Shown here: in pieces, positions 58,030-64,000 of the stretch
Numbering within the stretch: the stretch's first letter is position 1
How the letters are laid out: every line of letters starts with the position of its first letter
Source: Moringa oleifera
Taxonomy: Eukaryota > Streptophyta > Magnoliopsida > Brassicales > Moringaceae
NCBI GenBank assembly: GCA_021397835.1
Contig: JAJFZO010000469.1
Span: forward strand, 992,001 to 1,056,000
Direction: 5' to 3'
Length of the DNA stretch: 64,000 nt
Made by a program: the position numbers and the translations under genes
The notes under the pieces: generated by a model
What the model was told of the DNA's origin: nothing
The model's database searches: none
The model's input: the letters and a program-made list of their open reading frames with translations, nothing else

Positions 58030-59257
58030 AACCTCAACTGTTGACCACTTTCTTGTTCATCTCTTGTTATACATTCTCTAATATCTTCAAACGAGCTAAC
58101 TGTTCTTCCATGTTGGTAAGATGAGATCTTGATCCGGTATTATATGTCTTGACCACAAGGTCTTTGCCTTCCCTATCTTTGCTCCTTATCATCCTCATTA
58201 TACCAAATTTATGTTCAGTATTTTAGATAAATGCTCATCTATGCATGATAACATATGCTAAGTCAGCATTTATGCCAAAAATAGGCATCAACAAGTTTTA
58301 TTAATCCAGCAACATTGAAACATAGATTTTATTAATTGTCCTAAATTGCTATTGATATCTCACTACTAAGTTAATTAGCTCTAAAACTTTTAGAAAGACC
58401 ATTAAATCTTAAAATACCAATATTAAACTGCTTTTACTTACGTCATTCCTAATGTGCAAAGTCCTTAAACAGTCACATTTAATTTTCCTTTTTTTTTTTG
58501 TATATTTCTTAGGATATTCTTTCGGTAACTTTAGCAGGGAAACTAACTCTTTGACTCTAGGAGTTGGCTTCTTTCTTTTCAGGTAAACTTTGTTTGGTTT
58601 TTGAATTTTGACACTTAATAATACAGTATATTCCTTTAGTGTTTGGGTCAAGTCCAAATTACCAAAACTAAAACATCAGGATCCCAAGATTTCATAACAA
58701 CTCTTATTAGAGGATTTTGCATAACACATGCCCCTACTGGTCATAAAGTGGTCTCCATGATAAGATTGTGTCATCTTATTACATTGTTAAGCTTTTCGAT
58801 CCCATGAGGCTTCTTGACCCATAAAGGTATGCATCTTTCAAAAGAATCAATAAACTAATTGGTTTAATTGCTTATTGGTTGTTAAAGTTCTTGATGTCAT
58901 GGAAAAGGTAAGAAAAGAAGGAACATTAAAGTAAACACAAGGTTAGGCATTGACATCAACATCAAAATAATCAAAACTTACATCCTTTTATATGTCTTGT
59001 ATAGGTTTTCCTTTTCATTAGGTTTGGCTCTACTTGAAACTTGCTAAATGAGGCTCATTACATGCTGAATTTAACTCAAGGTCAAGTTTTTGTATAATTT
59101 GACCAGTTTTCTAAAGGCTCTCAGATCATTCCTTTGTCAGACTAGAAAAGCACCTTGGAACACTACTATCAACACTGCAAAAGAATTATTTACTTAGAAA
59201 TAAAAATGAATTTCAAGTTCAATCTAAGTGGAAGTATTTCGCTAGCCTATGTAAAAG
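58030..59257 (-). pseudogene. Gypsy internal remnant, block 3
   Basis: Homologous to 15,950-17,180. A minus-strand frame at 58,409-58,657 gives PRVKELVSLLKLPKEYPKK, a diverged form of the ORF fragment at 16,321. It is interrupted at 59,258 by the CACTA element and resumes at 63,919. Confidence 0.65.
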
Positions 59258-59283
59258 CAACACTACAAGAAAAACTATTTTTA

Positions 59284-59445
59284 ATGACGGTATTTTATGA
59301 CAGTCTTTTATGAACGTCATAAAAAAATTAAATACATAACGGTCTGGAAAGACCGTCATAAAAAACATAATATACATGACGGTTCTGAGAAACCGTCATA
59401 AAAAAACATAGTATACATGACGGTTCTAAGAGACCATCATAAAAA
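59284..59445. repeat. CACTA left subterminal repeats
   Basis: Several ATGACGGT/ACCGTCAT copies are arranged as inverted pairs about 20 bases apart (for example ACGGTCTGGAAAGACCGT and ATGACGGTTCTGAGAAACCG). In En/Spm the corresponding motifs bind the TnpA protein; that role is inferred by analogy. Confidence 0.85.
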
Positions 59446-59471
59446 ATTTATAATAAAAAAAAATGTTCGTG

Positions 59472-59797
59472 ATGAAGACTCGAACCTGATCTCTTTTGAA
59501 GAAATTGATAAATGTCATTGCCATCTAACCAAAGCAAAACATGTGACATATTTTGGATAGACTAATATTTAATTTAAATACTTGATTGAAAATGCCAACG
59601 AGCAGACTCGAACCCGAGCCATACTGAACCTTATTTCGGGCTTACAACCATTTGCTCCACCTTCGATTTTGACCTGCTTTGTTGTTTTTCTAGTAAAAGA
59701 TATTTTTTAATTATTTTGAGAATGACGCCTGCAGGCGGACTCGAGCTCAGGCTCCCTCAGTCAATGTTACGAGACTTTACCACTTGGTCAACTGCAC
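59472..59797 (-). repeat. Three tRNA-like repeats inside the CACTA element
   Basis: Units at 59,472-59,536, 59,598-59,663 and 59,728-59,797 are spaced about 130 bases apart. On the minus strand each ends with a T-arm-like motif (AGGTTCGAGTC, GGGTTCGAGTC, AGCTCGAGTC) and begins with a D-arm-like motif (TTGGTTAGATGG, GAGCAAATGGTT, TGACCAAGTGGT). The distance between the motifs suits a tRNA. The stems do not pair well, and I see no working acceptor stem. They are best taken as degenerate tRNA-derived or tRNA-mimicking repeats, not tRNA genes. Confidence 0.5.
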
Positions 59798-59844
59798 GAT
59801 TACGTAATGACCTTGACAGTAATAAGATTTAAATAGTACGCAGA

Positions 59845-61260
59845 ATGTTCTGTAAACATCCAGAAAGCTCTTTACCCATGCAGTGGCGTGGTGTTCTTCC
59901 TTCTCCCCCGAAATACCCGAAAATTTCAGAGATTTCTCTCTTCCAACACCATATAATTGATGGAAAACTTCCTTCCTTCAAGAAATTTTGTGAAGTAAAC
60001 TTCGTGCACAGTCGGATGATACCATTAAAGCAAAAAAATGGTATGTAAAACTTATCAAATCTTCATCTCACATTGTTAGAGAGAGAAATTTTTTTGTTGA
60101 TTCTTCCAATTTCTTACTTAGTTTTGTTCAAAAATTTTCTTCTCTTGGCATTATGCATTTTCGGATGATACCCATGTTTGTTATCCTTGTGATACTGAAA
60201 ATTGTAAGTAAATGAAGTGAGAAATGAAGTGAGAAATGAAGGGATCCGAAACTGTAAGCCATGGATGGGGCTACCAAGTTTCTCCTATTGGCATAACAAA
60301 GCCACACCCAAGTGTGTACCGTGCATCTATTTGTGAAAAATTAAAACATAACAGAAAAATTAACTCTTTTTCTTTCTCTCTATGTACAGCCTTAGGTATT
60401 GCCTTCACAGGCTGCATTTTCTCATCAGGGCAGGAAAGCTTGTTGTCAAAGCATGCTTGCTCATTCTTGGACTAGAATTTTAGATTATAAATGTTAGTTG
60501 GCTGGCAATTCGGGCACTTAATTTTTTCTTATCTAAGATGTCTTGGAATGTGTTGTTCAAAGTTATCATCCATATTTATGTGTTGATAAATGAATCCTAG
60601 TTTGATAATTGAATCCTACCGGGCTGGCCAAGTTTGCTCTTTTTGGAGAATCATCACACATGTAAGCTTGGAAAAGGAGCTGTCACTTGACTAACCCCAC
60701 CATATGGAAGACAAAAGCACCAATATTCTATCATTTTGCTGCATATGGGTGTCATAATATAGGACTGCTATTTAGTGCATGAATTGAATCCTTGACAGAA
60801 ATCAATAATAAAGAATAATCATTGAGAGAAAAAGTTTATTGATACTCCGACACTTCAATTAAAGTGTAATTTTTTTAGTATTTTTTTGTACTAGTAATAA
60901 AGGTTTTTTTTTTCTCATAGATGCTATGGTTCATTATGCAGGATAATTGTTGTGATAGTCAATTGCTCGTTTGAAGGAAGGGAAAGCTTGTTACATATTA
61001 ATAGGACTCGAAAGAAAAGTCAAAACCCTTCAGATAGAGGCCATTACTTTTTTGCACAGATAACATCATTCCAGGTTGGTAATTTCTTAGTAATCTACTA
61101 ATGTACCATGTGTTTCGAAGAAATAATCTTCGCTTTGCCTGAGGCCTTTCAGTCTAGTAGGCACCTTGTTTTTTAATCTTATTTTTACAATAACATTACT
61201 TTACATGATACGTATTACATACATAATAAACATGCAGAATAAGTGGGTGTTTTGTTTTTA
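59845..61260 (+). other. CACTA internal region with unrecognised host-like pieces
   Basis: Open frames at 59,845-60,048 and 60,236-60,475 (the latter with GWGYQVSPIGITKPHPSVY, RASICEKLK and SLCTALGIAFTGCIFSSGQE) have ordinary amino-acid composition, unlike the AT-rich frames elsewhere. The first ends at AAAAAAATG followed by GTATGT, like a 5' splice site. I cannot name a gene. They may be captured host exons or the element's own leader and second gene. Confidence 0.35.
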
Positions 61261-61281
61261 TTTGTCATCATAGGATAACAT

Positions 61282-62829
61282 ATGGATAAATCTTGGATGC
61301 ACTTGAATAGATTGTCTAAGGAGTTTTCTGATGGAGTGGATGAGTTTCTTGCTTTTGCCATTTCTCATTGTGAAGATCCTACATTCATTAGATGTCCTTG
61401 TCAATCATGTGCTAATTTGACATTATTAAGTGTTGAAGAAGTTAAGTATCATTTGTTTAGTAAAGGGATTGATCAGAGGTATAAAAGATGAATTTGGCAT
61501 GGAGAAGAGTGTTTTTCTAGATCTTGCACAAATAAGAAATCGGTGTTTGATGAATCTTTCAAGGATGATCATATCGACAATACAACAGACATGGTTAATG
61601 ATGCATTTGAATATTGTCAAGATGATCCCAAATTATTTCAAAACTTACTAGAAGATGCAGAAAAGCCTTTATATCCTCGTAATACGAAATATACTAAGTT
61701 GTCTGCATTGATGAGATTATATAATATAAAAGGAAAAGATGGGTGGTCAGATAAGAGCTTTTCTGATTTGTTAAGTTGTTTCTCTGATATGTTTCCTACT
61801 GGAAATGAAATCCCTACATCGATGTATGAAGCAAAAAAAACTATGAATGCATTGGGTTTACATTATGAGAAAATACATGCTTGCCCGAATGATTGTATAC
61901 TCTATAGAAAGGATCATAAGGATTTATCATCTTGTCCTACTTGTGGACTATTGAGATCGAAAGAAAATGGTAAGGTAAAAAACCAAACGAAAGGGATTCC
62001 TGCTAAAGTATTGTGGTACTTTCCTCCTATTCCAAGGTTCAAGCGAATGTTTCAGTCACCAGAAATTGCACAACATTTAACTTGGCATGCTAATAAAAGG
62101 GAAGTAGATGGAAAACTAAGACATCCTGCTGATTCACCTAGTTGGAAGTTAATAGACTTTAAATGGCCAACTTTTGCATCTAAACACAAAAATCTTCGAC
62201 TGGCTATTTCTGCTGATGGAACAAATCCACATAGTTCTCTTAGTACTGCATATGGTTGCTGGCCAGTGGTAATGATAACATATAATCTACCACCGTGGTT
62301 ATGTATGAAACGAAAATTCATGATGTTGTCCTTGCTTATCTCAGGACCTCGCCAACCAGGTAATGATATTGATGTATATCTTGCTCCGTTGATTGATGAT
62401 TTGAAGCTTTTGTGGGAGGTTGGTGTAGAAGTCTATGATTCTTACCGAAAAAGAGTTGTTTATGTTACGAGCTGTTTTATTATGGACAATTAATGATTTT
62501 TCTGCTTATGGGAATCTTTCCGGTTGTTCAGTGAAAGGATATTATGCTTGTCCAATATGTGGTGAAAGCACGTATACTTATAGATTACAACATGGTAAGA
62601 AGAATGTGTATATGGGTCATAGACGATTCCTTCCAAAAAATCACCCATTTAGAAAGCATTCAATAGAGAACATGAAACCGGTTCACCCCCTTATGCACTA
62701 AGTGGAGAAGAAATATTGCAGAAAGTAAGCTCTATTACTAATGTATGGGGTAAAAAAACAGTTGCTAAGAGGAAAATGATACGGGATAAAAGATTGAATG
62801 ACAATATTCAAACATGCTATTTATATTAA
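61282..62829 (+). pseudogene. CACTA transposase (TNP2/Transposase_21 family), broken and truncated
   Basis: It begins MDKSWMHLNRLSKEFSDGVD, the transposase-associated domain, with the CPCQSC zinc-like motif. It continues through GWSDKSFSDLL, YEKIHACPNDCILYRKDHKD, CPTCG, IPAKVLWYFP, LRHPADSPSW, the SADGTNPHSS motif with its catalytic-type Asp, YNLPPWLCMKRKFM, GPRQPGNDIDVYLAPLIDDL, LLWTINDFSAYGNLSG and MGHRRFLP. The frame is closed by a TGA at 61,489-61,491, where the family has Trp. It has an extra A in the A run near 62,450 and a second shift near 62,660. Coding character ends at 62,829. The C-terminal part of TNP2 that follows the MGHRRFLP region in intact members is deleted. Functional TNP2 cuts at the CACTA ends; this one cannot. 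Confidence 0.92.
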
Positions 62830-63559
62830 TTGAACGCTCCACTCATTCTATTTATTGAGCCATCTACTAATTCTGTTAAGTTATAAATCAATTCTGTTGA
62901 GAATTCTATAAATGTCATCTTTAAGCAGTTGGTAAAGTAAAAAACAAGGAAAAGTATTCAAGCATGCATATGAAATAAATATGTTCATAATCAGTTAATT
63001 TTCACACTTACTGTTGCATTAGAAGAAGTTACACTTTTGATGCCTACATGTAGGGAATTAGAATAGAAAGTTGCATATTATGATTAATATATACCTTATA
63101 GGTTACAAAGAGTTATATTTTTTACATCTAGATGCACTCTCAATTTTTTATTATATTTTATTTTCAACCTTTATTATAATTACTTATTTATTTTGATATG
63201 TAAATTAACTATGTGGTAAATAGAGCTTATATAATAATGTATCTTTTCTATAACTATTGCAGGAGTGACACATCTAATGCACTGGGTATTTTTTGATGTA
63301 ATGGTAGAACAGAGCAATGAGAATGATAATTATGTAATTTAATTTGTAGATATTTTGTTTATTTTTGATACTTAATATTATTTTGTTTTGTAAAATGATA
63401 ATAGTTGTAGTTATAAACATATGTATTTTTTTTGTTTGACATTTTTGTATTGTTTGATTGCAATTGAAAAAAATATATAAATATTAATTAATTTACAAAA
63501 TTATAAAAAAATTTTTGTAATTAATTAATAAAAAATATATAATAAAACATGAAACATTT
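62830..63559. other. AT-rich CACTA interior, no gene seen
   Basis: Noncoding AT-rich sequence between the transposase remnant and the right subterminal repeats. The second element gene (TnpA-like) was not found. Confidence 0.6.
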
Positions 63560-63895
63560 TTATGACGGTCATAAAAACTATCATAAAAAGTACCAAATTT
63601 TTTTAATGACGGTCACAAAGATCGTCATGATATCATCAATATATTTTATGACGGTCTGCAGTAGACCGTCATGAATTTTTATGATGGTCCATTACAGACC
63701 GTCATTAATATTCCAGCTTTTTAATGACGGTCCATTGCAGACCGTCATTAATATTCCAGCTTTTTAATGACGGTCAAAAACCGTCAAGAATTTATGACGG
63801 TCTTTTGGACTGTCATAAAGTTTTTATGACATCACTTACAATAACAGTTTTCTGATCGTCATAAAAAGCTTTTTATGACGGGCATTGCCCGTCAT
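63560..63895. repeat. CACTA right subterminal repeats
   Basis: A dense run of ATGACGGTC/GACCGTCAT pairs, each forming a short palindrome. One perfect-arm example is at 63,648-63,672 (ATGACGGTC, seven-base spacer, GACCGTCAT). One 43-base stretch (GGTCCATT[A/G]CAGACCGTC... AATATTCCAGC) is repeated in tandem near 63,686-63,770. Confidence 0.88.
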
Positions 63896-63918
63896 GGAAG
63901 ATTTGTTTTCTTGTAGTG

Positions 63919-64000
63919 CAAGATGTTTCTCAAGAGCATAGTTTATTCTACTCCATCCTAAAGGTATACCTTGGTTGAGAGCTTATGTTATACAAGTCAT
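63919..64000 (-). pseudogene. Gypsy remnant resumes after the CACTA insertion
   Basis: CAAGATGTTTCTCAAGAGCA and onward matches 17,183-17,265 and 45,060 (CAAGATGCTTCTCAAGAGCA). The window ends here, before the expected proximal LTR. Confidence 0.85.

Larger units (their letters stand above)
59261..63918 (+). mobile_element. CACTA (En/Spm-type) DNA transposon, complete ends, 4,658 bp
   Basis: The left end is CACTACAAGAAAAACTATTT and the right end is ...GTTTTCTTGTAGTG, giving a 13-base terminal inverted repeat CACTACAAGAAAA. The target-site duplication is CAA (59,258-59,260 and 63,919-63,921). The paralogous places at 17,178 and 45,056 read GAAAGCAAGATGCTTCTC, an empty site with one CAA, so insertion and boundaries are confirmed inside this window. 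Subterminal ATGACGGT/ACCGTCAT motifs are present at both ends. The transposase is broken, so the element is non-autonomous unless helped in trans. Confidence 0.95.

Noticed and set aside
59472..59797. tRNA genes on the minus strand
   Set aside because: T-arm and D-arm motifs are present, but the acceptor and anticodon stems do not pair well. Kept as tRNA-like repeats only.
61426..62321. Minus-strand frames over the transposase (61,426-61,620 and 62,052-62,321)
   Set aside because: They are antisense shadows of the TNP2 reading frame and show no domain.
1..64000. CRISPR array, operon or prokaryotic mobile element
   Set aside because: Spliced genes with plant protein families, LTR and CACTA elements and plant promoters leave no reason to expect them. 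The repeats seen have transposon or tandem-duplication explanations.

Overview
This is plant nuclear DNA, AT-rich and retrotransposon-dense. It carries a tandem cluster of major latex protein (MLP, Bet v 1 superfamily) genes. The two-exon MLP genes, the style of the CC-NB-LRR fragment and the TE families look most like grapevine (Vitis). That species call is recognition from memory, not a search result. No prokaryotic features, CRISPR arrays or rRNA genes were seen.

Layout. The window has three paralogous blocks. Block 1 (1 to about 20,680) and block 2 (about 27,424 to 48,460) are near-identical copies offset by about 27.8-27.9 kb. Each holds, in order: an MLP gene, a solo LTR-like fragment, a CC-NB-LRR LRR fragment, a dead Ty1/copia gag-protease remnant fused to a Ty3/gypsy gag fragment, an intron-bearing coiled-coil ORF remnant, a 1.6 kb dispersed repeat, a second MLP gene, a minus-strand gypsy remnant between two degenerate LTRs with AT-rich satellite-like DNA, and an intronless NACK1-type kinesin motor pseudogene. 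Between the blocks (20,690-27,400) lie a dead MLP pseudogene and a plus-strand gypsy gag remnant. Block 3 (49,500-64,000) is an older, more diverged and rearranged copy with two MLP genes. One CACTA left end in it is followed by AGAMOUS-like exons. A complete 4.66 kb CACTA element sits in its gypsy remnant, and blocks 1 and 2 preserve the empty site.

Genes. Five MLP reading frames are complete after splicing one phase-1 intron: 27,424, 38,955, 49,726 and 11,040 (151 aa each) and 54,677 (149 aa, divergent). One more is cut by the window start (1-255), and one is a pseudogene (22,916). Four share a promoter module: a GCTCAT-N-ATGAGC dyad about 40 bp upstream of TATAAAA, about 90 bp before the ATG. 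The 27,424 gene keeps the TATA box but lacks the dyad.

Everything else with coding character is transposon-derived or a captured or retroposed host fragment. No new multi-gene system was found. The most notable items are the AGAMOUS fragment beside a CACTA end, the dated CACTA insertion with three tRNA-like repeats, the MLP promoter dyad and the duplicated kinesin pseudogene.
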